Shown: positions 51,060-59,541 of the stretch, in pieces
Layout: the number at the start of each line of letters is the position of its first letter
Numbering within the stretch: the first letter of the stretch is position 1
Assembly: GCA_001829185.1 (NCBI GenBank)
Contig: MIAR01000046.1
Location: 62,001-126,000, forward strand
Source: Spirochaetes bacterium GWB1_60_80
GTDB lineage: Bacteria; Spirochaetota; Spirochaetia; Treponematales; UBA12059
Direction: 5' to 3'
DNA: 64,000 nucleotides
Notes under the pieces: generated by a model
What the model saw: the letters and a program-made list of their open reading frames with translations, nothing else
Database searches by the model: none
What the model was told of the DNA's origin: nothing
Translations under genes and position numbers: made by a program

Positions 51060-52712
51060 ATGCAGTCTATCGAAGTTAAATATCCTGATGGCAACGCCAA
51101 GCTGTTCCCGGCCGGGGTCAAGATCGCCGACGTGACGGCCGGTTTCGGATCCGTAGCCATGCCCTTGGCCGCCGTTTTTTTGAATAATGAATTACGTTCG
51201 CTGGACGATGTAATTATCACCAATTGCAGCCTTGAGCCGGTGCAGATCGACTCGCGCGAGGGCGCCGCCAGCTACCGCCAATCGCTCTGCTTCCTGGCCG
51301 CCAACGCCGCCCGCAAACTGTTCCCTGAACGGCGCCTGACCGTCGGCCAGACCATCGGCTATGGTTTCTACTTTTACTTCGAGGAAGGCAGCGCCAGCCC
51401 GGCTGACGTCGCCGCGCTCAAGGCCAAAATGCTGGAGCTGGTGCAGGAAAACATCCCCATCAGCCTGCAATGGTGGAGTTACGGCGACGCCGTCGCCTAT
51501 TTCGAGAAGCACCGCCAAGTCGATACGCTGCTCCTGCTGGAACTGATCAACGAACCGCGCATCGCCCTCAACGAGTGCGACGAATTCCGCGATCTGTACA
51601 ACAGCCCCTTGGTGCCATCGACCGGGGTGCTCAAGACCTTCGACCTGATGGCCTATGATAAAGGCTTTTTGCTGCGCTACCCGCAGAAGGAAACTCCCTT
51701 CGAGTTACAGCCCTTCAGAGATGACCCGCTGCTGTACCGCATTACCGACGAGGCGCGGCGACATTCCCGCAACCTGGGCGTCAAGTCGATCGGCGACCTC
51801 AACCGGCTCAATCAACCGAAAAAAATCAAGGAATACATCCAGCTGTGCGAAACCCTCATGAACAAGCGGGTGGCCGAGATCGCCGACCGGGTGGCGGCCA
51901 AGGCTGCTACGCTCAAGGTGGTGCTGATAGCCGGGCCGTCCAGTTCAGGTAAGACCACGACGTCCAAAAAGCTGTCCATCCAGCTCCGGGTACTGGGTTT
52001 CAACCCACTGGTCATCGGTCTGGACGATTATTTCATCGACCGCGTCCATACTCCGCTCGACGAGAAAGGCGAGCCGGATTTCGAGTGTCTGGAAGCCCTC
52101 GATGTGGCATTCCTCAACGAACAACTGTTGCTATTATTCGCCGGCGAGGAAGTGGAGCTGCCGACCTATGACTTCAAGGTCGGCGCCCGCAAGCCTTCCG
52201 GCCGCCGCATCCGCCTGCAGGAACGCGATATCCTTATCATGGAAGGTATTCACGGCCTCAATGACCGCCTGACGCCACGCATCCCCGCCGAACAGAAAAT
52301 GCGCATCTACGTATCGGCCCTGACCCAAATCAACATGGACGGGCACAACCGCATTTCCACCACTGACAATCGGCTGCTGCGGCGTATGGTGCGCGACAAC
52401 CAATTCCGCGGCCATTCCGCCCAGCAAACCATTAAGATGTGGCCAAGCGTCAATCGCGGCGAGCGCCTGCATATTTTCCCGTTCCAGGATATGGCCGATG
52501 TAGCCCTCAATTCGGCGCTCGACTACGAGCTGGGCGTGCTCAAGATTTATGCCGAACCCATCCTGCGCAGCATCAAGCCCACCGAGAAAGAATACTCCGA
52601 GGCCAGGCGCTTACTCAATTTTTTGGCCTACTTCGCGCCGATTCCCACCCAGTTCGTGCCAGACGATAGCATCGTGCGCGAGTTCATCGGCGAGAGTTCA
52701 TTCAAGTATTGA
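51060..52712 (+). CDS. nucleoside (uridine-type) kinase with N-terminal TGS and ThrRS-like domains
   Basis: 550 residues. Residues 1-65 are a TGS domain (MQSIEVKYPDGNAKLFPAGV). Residues 65-250 resemble the second additional domain of threonyl-tRNA synthetase. Residues 280-550 are a P-loop nucleoside kinase with VVLIAGPSSSGKTTTSKKLS, IGLDDYFIDR, PTYDFKVGAR and LIMEGIHGLND. Such three-part proteins are known from spirochaetes, clostridia and Thermotoga and phosphorylate nucleosides. It sits close to thrS on the opposite strand, separated by the DUF1361 gene. The ribosome-binding site is strong. Confidence 0.92.
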   Translation: MQSIEVKYPDGNAKLFPAGVKIADVTAGFGSVAMPLAAVFLNNELRSLDDVIITNCSLEPVQIDSREGAASYRQSLCFLAANAARKLFPERRLTVGQTIGYGFYFYFEEGSASPADVAALKAKMLELVQENIPISLQWWSYGDAVAYFEKHRQVDTLLLLELINEPRIALNECDEFRDLYNSPLVPSTGVLKTFDLMAYDKGFLLRYPQKETPFELQPFRDDPLLYRITDEARRHSRNLGVKSIGDLNRLNQPKKIKEYIQLCETLMNKRVAEIADRVAAKAATLKVVLIAGPSSSGKTTTSKKLSIQLRVLGFNPLVIGLDDYFIDRVHTPLDEKGEPDFECLEALDVAFLNEQLLLLFAGEEVELPTYDFKVGARKPSGRRIRLQERDILIMEGIHGLNDRLTPRIPAEQKMRIYVSALTQINMDGHNRISTTDNRLLRRMVRDNQFRGHSAQQTIKMWPSVNRGERLHIFPFQDMADVALNSALDYELGVLKIYAEPILRSIKPTEKEYSEARRLLNFLAYFAPIPTQFVPDDSIVREFIGESSFKY

Positions 52713-52771
52713 CGGCGCGGACAGCGGCGGCTTTTCCGGGCCAACTGACCGGGTAAACGAGGCGCCGCGGC

Positions 52772-53581
52772 TCAATCCCAGGACGAGTCCTTGCGCACCA
52801 AAAAGAATATCAGGTACGTGACGCCGATAAAGAAGGAAAAGGCCAGCGAGAATAAAATGGCTGACGGCTGGGCCAGGGTCTCGAGAATGGCACGCGTCGC
52901 GCTCAGTGGATGGAAGAATAAGTCCCAGGAATTGAAACGCGAAAAGCGCCCCAAGTGGATGCCGAAGCCGGAAAGTAACATGGGCGGCAGCATCAGCAAG
53001 GAGCCGCTTATCCGGCCGAGCAGGCGACGCAGGCTGCTGTGCATGAGATACATCGAAATCAAGCCCAGGTAATGGCCGACAAAGGCGAAGGCCGCGTTCA
53101 TGACAATGTCAAACCACAGCAAATCCAGCGGCGACATCCAGCTGGCGCTGATGGACCCCAGGTTGGCCCGCCGGATGACATGGATGAAATCAGTGAAAAT
53201 ATACGGCGCATTAGGAAAGAATAACATCCAGAGGAAAAAGCTGCCAAAGCAGGCAGCCAGCGCGAAACGCCGCGTCCGGGCCTTCTCGACCAGCTGGTAA
53301 CCCCAGGCGGCGATGCCGACCGGTACTGCCGCCAGGGCCAGGTTCCACAGCAAATAACTCTGCGCGAAGCGCCCCGCCAAGGTATAGCGTAAGAGTACCA
53401 TAAATAGCAAAGACAGAAACGACAAGACGACAACCGCTATCAATCTGGCATGGCCGACGAAGATTTTACGCATAACTGGCCAGTCGCCATGAAGCCGGTC
53501 GACGGCGCACTCCTTCAGATAATCTGCTAGCCGGCTGGCGTCGCGGGACTGCCCCGACGTCGGCCGGCCAGGATGGTTCAC
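52772..53581 (-). CDS. DUF1361 multi-pass membrane protein
   Basis: 269 residues. Six or so hydrophobic helices follow a charged N-terminus, with the family hallmarks FFPNAPYIFTDFIHV and NSWDLFFHP. Function is unknown for the family. The GTG start shares bases with the thrS stop (GTGA), so translation is coupled to thrS; an internal ATG at 53473 (MRKIFVGHARL) is the alternative. It converges with the TGS-uridine kinase gene, with 59 bp between stops. Confidence 0.85.
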   Translation of the reverse strand: MNHPGRPTSGQSRDASRLADYLKECAVDRLHGDWPVMRKIFVGHARLIAVVVLSFLSLLFMVLLRYTLAGRFAQSYLLWNLALAAVPVGIAAWGYQLVEKARTRRFALAACFGSFFLWMLFFPNAPYIFTDFIHVIRRANLGSISASWMSPLDLLWFDIVMNAAFAFVGHYLGLISMYLMHSSLRRLLGRISGSLLMLPPMLLSGFGIHLGRFSRFNSWDLFFHPLSATRAILETLAQPSAILFSLAFSFFIGVTYLIFFLVRKDSSWD

Positions 53582-55314
53582 AGCTCGAGCGATTTCTCGG
53601 CGACACGGGCCTTGGCATGAGCGATGAAAGTCTCGACGGCCTGGCTTTCCAGCTGCCGGCCATCGCGCAGGCGTGGCGACACGGTCGACTCGTCGCGCTC
53701 CTTGGCGCCGACCACCAGCATGTACGGCACCTTCTGGGCCTGGGCCAGCCGAATCTTGGCGTTCATGCGGTCATCGGACAGCATCATGCGGACGCGCAAG
53801 CCGGCCCGGCGCAGCTGATCGCCGACGGTCTTGGCGTAATCGGCGAAATCGTTGCCGACCGGAATGACCGCCACCTGCTCCGGCGCCAGCCAGAGCGGAA
53901 AGGCGCCGGCCGTATGCTCGATATAGACGCCGAAAAAACGCTCGATGGAACCAAGCAAGGCGCGGTGTACCATGTACGGCCGCTTCTTGGTGCCATCGCT
54001 GTTCACGTAGGTCATGTCGAAACGCTCCGGCTCGTTGAAGTCGAACTGGATGGTCGTCATCTGCCACTCGCGGCCGATGGCGTCCTTGACCTTGAGGTCG
54101 ATTTTCGGCCCGTAGAAGGCGCCGCCGCCTTCGTCCATCTCATAGGGCAAGCCTTCCTTGTCGACGGCCTTGCGCAGCGACTCCAGGGCCGTCGCCCACA
54201 TTTCCGGCGCGCCGACCGCGCCATCGCCGGCCGGCCGGGTGGCTAGGTAGGCCTTGATGTCTTTGAAGCCGAGGATTTTCCACATCGAAAGGCTGAAGCG
54301 CAGCACCTCGGCGATCTCGTCCTCGATTTGCTCGGGGGTGCAGATGATGTGGGCGTCGTCCTGAGTAAAGCCGCGCACCCGCATCAGGCCATGCAGGGCG
54401 CCGGCCCGCTCGTAGCGGTAGACGGTGCCCAGCTCGCCCCAGCGTAGCGGCAAGTCGCGGTAGGAGTGGCCGTCGTTGTTGTAGATCATGATGTGGAAGG
54501 GGCAGTTCATCGGCTTGACGTAGTACTTTTCCTCGTCGATTTCCATCGGCGCGTACATGCCTTCCTTATAAAAGCCGAGATGGCCGGATTTTTCCCACAG
54601 CCAGGCCTTGCCGATATGCGGCGTAAACAGCAGGTCGTAGCCATTTTTGTAATGCTCGTCGCGCCACCAGTTTTCTAGCTCGACGCGGAAACGGCCGCCC
54701 TTGGGATGCCAGTAGATCAGTCCGGGACCAGCCTCCTCGTGAGTCGAAAACAGGCCGAGCTCCTTGCCCAGGCGGCGGTTGTCGCGCTTTTCGGCTTCCT
54801 CAAGCATCTTGAGGTGGGCATTGAGTTCATCTTTGGAATTGAAGGCGTAGGCGTACAGCCGGGTCAGCATCGGCCGCTTTTCATCGCCCCGCCAGTAGGC
54901 GCCGGCAATGGCGCGCAGTTTGAAACAATCCGGCCGCAAGTCGCGGGTGGTGTCGACATGGGGGCCGCGGCACAGATCGGTGAACTCGCCCTGTGAATAG
55001 ACGGTAATGGCGCCGTCTTCCAGGCCTTCGATCAGTTCCAGCTTGAAGGGCTGAGCGGCGAACAGCGCGACGGCCTCCGCCTTGCTGATTTCGCGGCGCT
55101 CGAACTTCAGATTGGCGGCGATGATGCGGCGCATCTCTTTCTCGATGGCCGGCAGATCTTCCGGTTGGACGGTAACCGGAAGCTGGAAATCATAATAAAA
55201 GCCATCGTCGATGGCCGGGCCGATGGCTACCTTGGTACCGGGGTACAGCTTGCAGACGGCTTCGGCCATGACGTGCGACAGGGAATGACGGATAGTTTCA
55301 AGTGGATGACTCAT
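53578..55314 (-). CDS. thrS: threonyl-tRNA synthetase lacking the TGS domain
   Basis: 578 residues. Class II synthetase that joins threonine to tRNA-Thr. The editing domain is intact, with HSLSHVMAEAV (HxxxH) and DLCRGPHVDTT (CxxxH). The catalytic core has MNCPFHIMIYNND, RYERAGALHGLMRVRGFTQDD and GGGAFYGPKIDLKVKDAIGREWQ. The C-terminal anticodon domain runs from APEQVAVIPVGNDFA. The protein starts directly at the editing domain, so the N-terminal TGS (N1) domain, present in most bacterial ThrRS, is missing. AGGAGC precedes the ATG. It is coupled to a DUF1361 gene. Confidence 0.95.
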   Translation of the reverse strand: MSHPLETIRHSLSHVMAEAVCKLYPGTKVAIGPAIDDGFYYDFQLPVTVQPEDLPAIEKEMRRIIAANLKFERREISKAEAVALFAAQPFKLELIEGLEDGAITVYSQGEFTDLCRGPHVDTTRDLRPDCFKLRAIAGAYWRGDEKRPMLTRLYAYAFNSKDELNAHLKMLEEAEKRDNRRLGKELGLFSTHEEAGPGLIYWHPKGGRFRVELENWWRDEHYKNGYDLLFTPHIGKAWLWEKSGHLGFYKEGMYAPMEIDEEKYYVKPMNCPFHIMIYNNDGHSYRDLPLRWGELGTVYRYERAGALHGLMRVRGFTQDDAHIICTPEQIEDEIAEVLRFSLSMWKILGFKDIKAYLATRPAGDGAVGAPEMWATALESLRKAVDKEGLPYEMDEGGGAFYGPKIDLKVKDAIGREWQMTTIQFDFNEPERFDMTYVNSDGTKKRPYMVHRALLGSIERFFGVYIEHTAGAFPLWLAPEQVAVIPVGNDFADYAKTVGDQLRRAGLRVRMMLSDDRMNAKIRLAQAQKVPYMLVVGAKERDESTVSPRLRDGRQLESQAVETFIAHAKARVAEKSLEL

Positions 55315-55421
55315 GGATAGCTCCTGATAAGTCGGGCTGTCAAACCGCTGATTTCTCGGCGGCCGCAGCCCTTCGTGGTTGTATACTATGCCTTCAGGGC
55401 GATATTGGTCAAGCCAAAGCC

Positions 55422-55449
55422 TTGATTTTAACCAGGCAGCGTCTATATT
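55422..55449 (+). promoter_or_regulatory. promoter of a probable leaderless gene
   Basis: TTGATT, 16-bp spacer, TATATT, then 6 nt and the ATG at 55456. No ribosome-binding site is possible within this gap. Confidence 0.6.
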
Positions 55450-55455
55450 TGTCTT

Positions 55456-56316
55456 ATGTGTATCATATCGACCAGACGGTCAATCCGGCTACTTGTTGGC
55501 AGCTTGACCTGCGTTTTGGCCGTCGTCAGCCTGGCCTGCCAGGCCAAGCCCACCAGGGCCATTCCCGAACCGGTGCTGCTGGCGCCAGCCAGCCTGCTCG
55601 GGGGAAGCGCCGACACCATCCTCTGCCGGGTTCTTGATTACCCACCGCAGTACTATGTCGGCTCGGACGGTCGCTGGACCGGTCTGGATGTGGAACTGAT
55701 GCGGGCTATCATCGAAGCAGCTGGCCTGAAAGCCGAATTCGCGGAACTACCATGGACGCGGGCCCTCGAGGAAATCAAGCTGGGGCGCCTGGATATGATG
55801 GCCAACCTGTCGATAACGGCAGAACGGGAGGTTTTCCTGCGCTGGATCGGTCCGGAACGGCAAGCCCGCATGGTGTTGGTGGTCCATCAGGACAACAGCC
55901 ACCTCCCGGTCGGCACGTTCGCCGATCTTTTGACGGTTAGCCGACGTTCCAACCAAGCCTTCGGGGTTCTGGAAGGCGCCTTCTATGCGCCGGAATTGAA
56001 TGCCCTGATCGCCGACCCGGCCAACCACCAGCTCTTCGAAGCCCTACCCGACTCGCTCATGAACCAGCAAAAACTGATTGCCAAGCGCATCCTCGGCATA
56101 TTTGAAGATTACGACAGCTTGAGCTACAAGATTGCCACCGATCCGGTCTACGCCGAGCTAGCCATCCACCCCTTCATCGTCAGCCAGGCAGCAGTCTATC
56201 TAGGAATCAGCCGCCTGGGCGTCAGCGACGCGCACTATGCAGCCTTGCTAGCCGCCTATCAACGGCTTGAGGTCGACGGCAGCCTGGAGGCCATCCGTAC
56301 GCGTACCTGGCACTGA
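55456..56316 (+). CDS. solute-binding lipoprotein, family 3
   Basis: 286 residues. The signal peptide ends in VVSLAC, so Cys28 is lipidated. The mature part has the amino-acid-binding family 3 pattern: DYPPQYYVGSDGRWTGLDVELMRAIIEAAGL, LPWTRALEEIKLGRLDMMANLSITAERE. It may capture a small polar solute, but no permease gene is near, so a sensor role is possible. It is leaderless by promoter position. The last 69 bp overlap, tail to tail, the hydrolase gene on the other strand, which is a long overlap. Confidence 0.85.
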   Translation: MCIISTRRSIRLLVGSLTCVLAVVSLACQAKPTRAIPEPVLLAPASLLGGSADTILCRVLDYPPQYYVGSDGRWTGLDVELMRAIIEAAGLKAEFAELPWTRALEEIKLGRLDMMANLSITAEREVFLRWIGPERQARMVLVVHQDNSHLPVGTFADLLTVSRRSNQAFGVLEGAFYAPELNALIADPANHQLFEALPDSLMNQQKLIAKRILGIFEDYDSLSYKIATDPVYAELAIHPFIVSQAAVYLGISRLGVSDAHYAALLAAYQRLEVDGSLEAIRTRTWH

Positions 56317-57243
56317 ACCAGCCGAGGCGGCCAGACAACGGGTCACAAAGTCCGCCACGGTACGGTCGTACAGCACTGGATCGACCTGACGCGACTTGGC
56401 GTGGCGCGCTCCGGGAACCAGCAACAACTCCGTCGGGGCAAACCCCTGTCTTTTAGCTTGCATGGCTACCGAAAAACGCCACGGCACGTAGCGGTCTTCC
56501 TGACCATGGATGAATAGTATTGGCACCGGCGTGCGCATGATGGCCGCCATAGGATCGGCTTCGAAGAAGGAATAGCCATCCAGCCAGCGCACCAGAATCT
56601 CGACTAGCTGGACCACCAGGCCGCGAACCAGGCGCGGCAGGCGGTAGAGCGCCAGCTGATGGTCCAGTTCGGCCCGGACGCTGACATATGGACAATCCGC
56701 CACCACCGCCCCAACGCGGTCGTCGATGGCGGCATGCTGCAGCACGCTGGCGCCGCCCATCGATTCGCCGTAGGTAAGTAAGAAGTCAACCTTCGGGAAA
56801 ACCTGCCAGACCCAATCGACCATCCGGCGTAGATCCTGTTTCTCAAAATAGCCGAAACTGGCCGGGCCGCCTTCCGACCGGCCATGCCCGCGCGAATCGA
56901 AAGCCACGACATTCCAGCCAGCGGCGATGAAGGGTTCCATATAGCGCAGCATGCCATACCAGCACCAATTGTGGCCGTGGTGAAAAATCGCCGTATGGTT
57001 GGTCCGGCCGGCCAAGGCATGAAGGGCCAAGCGATACCCGCCATCGGCGACCACGAAGGCCTCCATCCAGGGCAAGTCCAGCCAGGCCGGTTTAACGTCG
57101 CCGGATTCCAGACTGCTGGCCAGTATCCAATCCGCTGTCCGAGGACGGGAGCGAAACATAAGCCGGAAGCTAAACCACACCAGCGCCAAGAGGGCCAGGA
57201 TCAGGACGGTAGTGGCTACCATCAGCGCAATGACGATTCCCAT
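56248..57243 (-). CDS. membrane-anchored alpha/beta hydrolase
   Basis: 331 residues. A single N-terminal helix (IALMVATTVLILALLALVWFSF) anchors it. The hydrolase domain has FHHGHNWCWYG near the oxyanion region, DSRGHGRSEGG, the nucleophile elbow YGESMGGASVL, FIHGQEDRYVP with the acid and GARHAKSRQV with the histidine. It belongs to the group of cell-envelope serine hydrolases; substrate unknown. ATG 57243 lies 6 nt after TATAAT, so the mRNA is probably leaderless. The 3' end overlaps the solute-binding gene by 69 bp. Confidence 0.88.
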   Translation of the reverse strand: MGIVIALMVATTVLILALLALVWFSFRLMFRSRPRTADWILASSLESGDVKPAWLDLPWMEAFVVADGGYRLALHALAGRTNHTAIFHHGHNWCWYGMLRYMEPFIAAGWNVVAFDSRGHGRSEGGPASFGYFEKQDLRRMVDWVWQVFPKVDFLLTYGESMGGASVLQHAAIDDRVGAVVADCPYVSVRAELDHQLALYRLPRLVRGLVVQLVEILVRWLDGYSFFEADPMAAIMRTPVPILFIHGQEDRYVPWRFSVAMQAKRQGFAPTELLLVPGARHAKSRQVDPVLYDRTVADFVTRCLAASAGSVPGTRTDGLQAAVDLKPLIGG

Positions 57244-57249
57244 GCCGCA

Positions 57250-57278
57250 ATTATACGCCAAACCAACGCCCTGGCCAA
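57250..57278 (-). promoter_or_regulatory. promoter of a probable leaderless gene
   Basis: TTGGCC, 17-bp spacer, perfect TATAAT, then 6 nt and the ATG at 57243. Confidence 0.65.
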
Positions 57279-57378
57279 GTTGTGGCCAGATAAAGGGCAG
57301 CTTGCGTTTTTAGCGGGGAGCCTGTATGATTTGCGGCACTAGCCGTGGCATCAAGCCTGGCCGAAAGGAAACTGCCCG

Positions 57379-57759
57379 ATGAGCGCTACCGTTCTGGTCG
57401 TGGAAGATGAACCGATCCTGGCTCTGGAGTTGTGCGAAGATCTGACCCGGCATGGCTATACCGTGCCGCCGAGCGTCAACGATGGCGACATGGTGCTGGC
57501 CAATGTCCTCAAGCATAAACCGGACGTGATTGTGATGGATATCAAGCTGTTTGGCTTCCGCAATGGTTTGGATGAGGCCTTACGCATCCGAGCCTTCTTC
57601 AAGACGCCGCTGGTCTACCTGTCGTCGTATAGCTACGCCGAAGTCAAGGAACAAGTCGAGCGAACCGCCCCGGCCGTCTACCTGGAAAAGCCGTACGACG
57701 AAGCCACCTTGGTTTCCACCATTGAGGGCATGTTGCACGGTGACCAGGCTAGCCGCTAG
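57379..57759 (+). CDS. stand-alone CheY-like response regulator
   Basis: 126 residues, a single receiver domain. VVEDEP supplies the metal-binding acids, VIVMDIKLFG the phosphoacceptor Asp, LVYLSSYS the switch and YLEKPY the conserved lysine. There is no output domain, so it signals through protein contact. GAAAGGAAA precedes the ATG. The nearby histidine kinase at 58125 on the opposite strand is a possible partner. Its TAG stop is the left CTAG duplication of MITE copy 7. Confidence 0.9.
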   Translation: MSATVLVVEDEPILALELCEDLTRHGYTVPPSVNDGDMVLANVLKHKPDVIVMDIKLFGFRNGLDEALRIRAFFKTPLVYLSSYSYAEVKEQVERTAPAVYLEKPYDEATLVSTIEGMLHGDQASR

Positions 57760-57888
57760 CAGGGTGTTGAAAAACGCGGATGCGGCTTTTCAACACTTCA
57801 AAAGCCGGTACAATTACGCAGCATAGCGCAAGCTATGCGAGGAATTGTTAAGGTTGTTGAGAAAGCAACCGGCTTTTTCAACAACCTG
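57760..57888 (-). mobile_element. 129-bp MITE family 1, copy 7
   Basis: Reverse orientation, perfect CTAG duplications (57756-57759, 57889-57892). The left duplication contains the stop of the receiver gene. The right duplication directly abuts MITE-2 copy B, so two different elements are joined with only the 4-bp target between them. Confidence 0.93.
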
Positions 57889-57892
57889 CTAG

Positions 57893-58124
57893 GCGTCTGT
57901 CGGGCTTTGGATTTTGGCCCAGCCAAAGCGAGCCACGAGTGGAAAATTGGTGAGGATTGAGGGTTATACTTCCGGTATGGCCCGATTGACGAGCCGATTT
58001 TAGGCCGTGGGGCGCTGAGATCGGCCAAAAAGCGTGAAAAATCTCCCGAGATTCTGGATTCTTCAGATTTGTTTCCCAATTTTTCCTGATAATCATTCTT
58101 CGCGTTCCAAAACCCGACAGACTC
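57893..58124 (-). mobile_element. MITE family 2, copy B (232 bp)
   Basis: Terminal repeats GCGTCTGTCGGGCTTTGGA and (other end) GAGTCTGTCGGGTTTTGGA. Same as copy A in inverse orientation but with 55 more bases between ACGAG repeats, so this is the fuller form. Flanks are CTAG on the left and CTAA on the right: both fit YTAR but are not identical. The right flank holds the TAG stop of the histidine kinase gene. Confidence 0.82.
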
Positions 58125-59540
58125 CTAACATCCGGCGCCTTTGGTGGTCTCGGCAGCCGGCTGATCAGGGTCGAAACTCAGCCGCACCGTTGTACCCAAG
58201 CCGGGTTCGCTGGTTAGCATCAGCCGGGCGCCGTTCAGGCGCGCGAACTCCCAGCACAGTATCAGCCCCATGCCGCTGCCCGTCTCGCCCAGGGTTCCGG
58301 GGGTACTGATCTTGGTCTCGATCTGCAGCAGTTTTTCGCGTAGCTCCGGCTTGATGCCGATACCGCGGTCGGTCAGGCTGATGAAGGCTCCGCCGCTACT
58401 TTCGCGGCCGCTGATAACCTCGATCAGGCCGCCAGGTTGGCTGAATTTTATGGCGTTGGACAACAGGTTGTGCAGGATGAGTAGCACGCTGTCGGAGTCA
58501 GCCCTGACTGGCGCCGGCTGGAGCGCGCTTTCGAGGATCAGGCCCTTGGCATCGATACTGGGCATAGCCATGCCGATGGCGCTCCGCGCGACATCCACCA
58601 GGTCGAAGTCGTCGCATTTGGATACCCAATCCTCGCGTTGTGCCCGACTCCACCACAAAACATTCTCCAGGAAGATATGGGTCTTCTCCAAGGATTGGGC
58701 CAGCACCTCCAGGGCATGCTGGCGCTGAGCCGGGTCAACCAGGCCAGTCAAGAGGTTCTTGCGCACATAGCGGGCGGCGCCGGCCAGCGGACTGCGCAGA
58801 TCATGCGCCAGTATGGACACAAACAAATCCTTGGTTTGGTTGGTTTTACGCAAGGCCAGATTGGTTTCACCGAGCAGGCGTTGTTGCTCGGCCATGGCCT
58901 CCTGGCGGCTCATTCCGGCCAGCAGAAAGTAGCCGAACAGGCTGATTGGCGCGGTCAGAATCGAAGCCAGCAACACCAGCGGATAAAGTGGATTGAGGTG
59001 GCCGATGTCATAGCTGGCTGGAAAGATCAAGGCGCCGGCTAATTGCAGCAGATTGCCGGCGGCGATAAACAGAAACGGCAAGGCCGCCCACCGCGCGCCG
59101 GGATGCTCGGCCCGCGCCAAGCGCCGCGACAGCTGCCGGTAGATCGCCAGGCTGCCTACCATGGACAGGGACGAGAAACAAGCGGTCCGGACGCTGACCG
59201 GCGCCGCGCTTAAGGGCAGCAGAAACACGACCAGCGCCACCGCCACCAGGCAGTACCACCAAGCGGCCAGCGGCTTGCGGCCGGCGAAAATCCGCGCCGC
59301 CTGGAAGTACAGCAGGTTGGCGGCCAGTACCAGGCTATTGCCCACCGCTACCACCGCGTACGGCATGGTCTGGCGGATGGCCAGCAACAGCATACCGCCT
59401 GCCAGGCTGGACTGGGCGACGATCCAGTGGCTGGCGCCGGGAAAACTTGTGCCACTGCCGAACAGCAAGACCGAAAACATCAGGTTGGCCAGGTAGCTTA
59501 AGCCCAGTACCCAAAACAGGGTTATGACATCAAGCTGCAT
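58125..59540 (-). CDS. membrane histidine kinase with 7TM-type sensor
   Basis: 471 residues. Six to seven N-terminal membrane helices (residues 1-215) form the sensor. A coiled coil is followed by the phosphoacceptor helix SILAHDLRSPLAGAA and an ATPase domain with LLSNAIKFSQPGG (N box), DRGIGIKPE (G1) and GSGMGLILC (G2). It phosphorylates an unlinked or nearby regulator, perhaps the receiver at 57379. The ATG lies one base after the stop of the OYE gene (TGATATG), so the two are co-translated. Its stop is at the edge of MITE-2 copy B. Confidence 0.9.
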   Translation of the reverse strand: MQLDVITLFWVLGLSYLANLMFSVLLFGSGTSFPGASHWIVAQSSLAGGMLLLAIRQTMPYAVVAVGNSLVLAANLLYFQAARIFAGRKPLAAWWYCLVAVALVVFLLPLSAAPVSVRTACFSSLSMVGSLAIYRQLSRRLARAEHPGARWAALPFLFIAAGNLLQLAGALIFPASYDIGHLNPLYPLVLLASILTAPISLFGYFLLAGMSRQEAMAEQQRLLGETNLALRKTNQTKDLFVSILAHDLRSPLAGAARYVRKNLLTGLVDPAQRQHALEVLAQSLEKTHIFLENVLWWSRAQREDWVSKCDDFDLVDVARSAIGMAMPSIDAKGLILESALQPAPVRADSDSVLLILHNLLSNAIKFSQPGGLIEVISGRESSGGAFISLTDRGIGIKPELREKLLQIETKISTPGTLGETGSGMGLILCWEFARLNGARLMLTSEPGLGTTVRLSFDPDQPAAETTKGAGC

Positions 59541-59541
59541 A

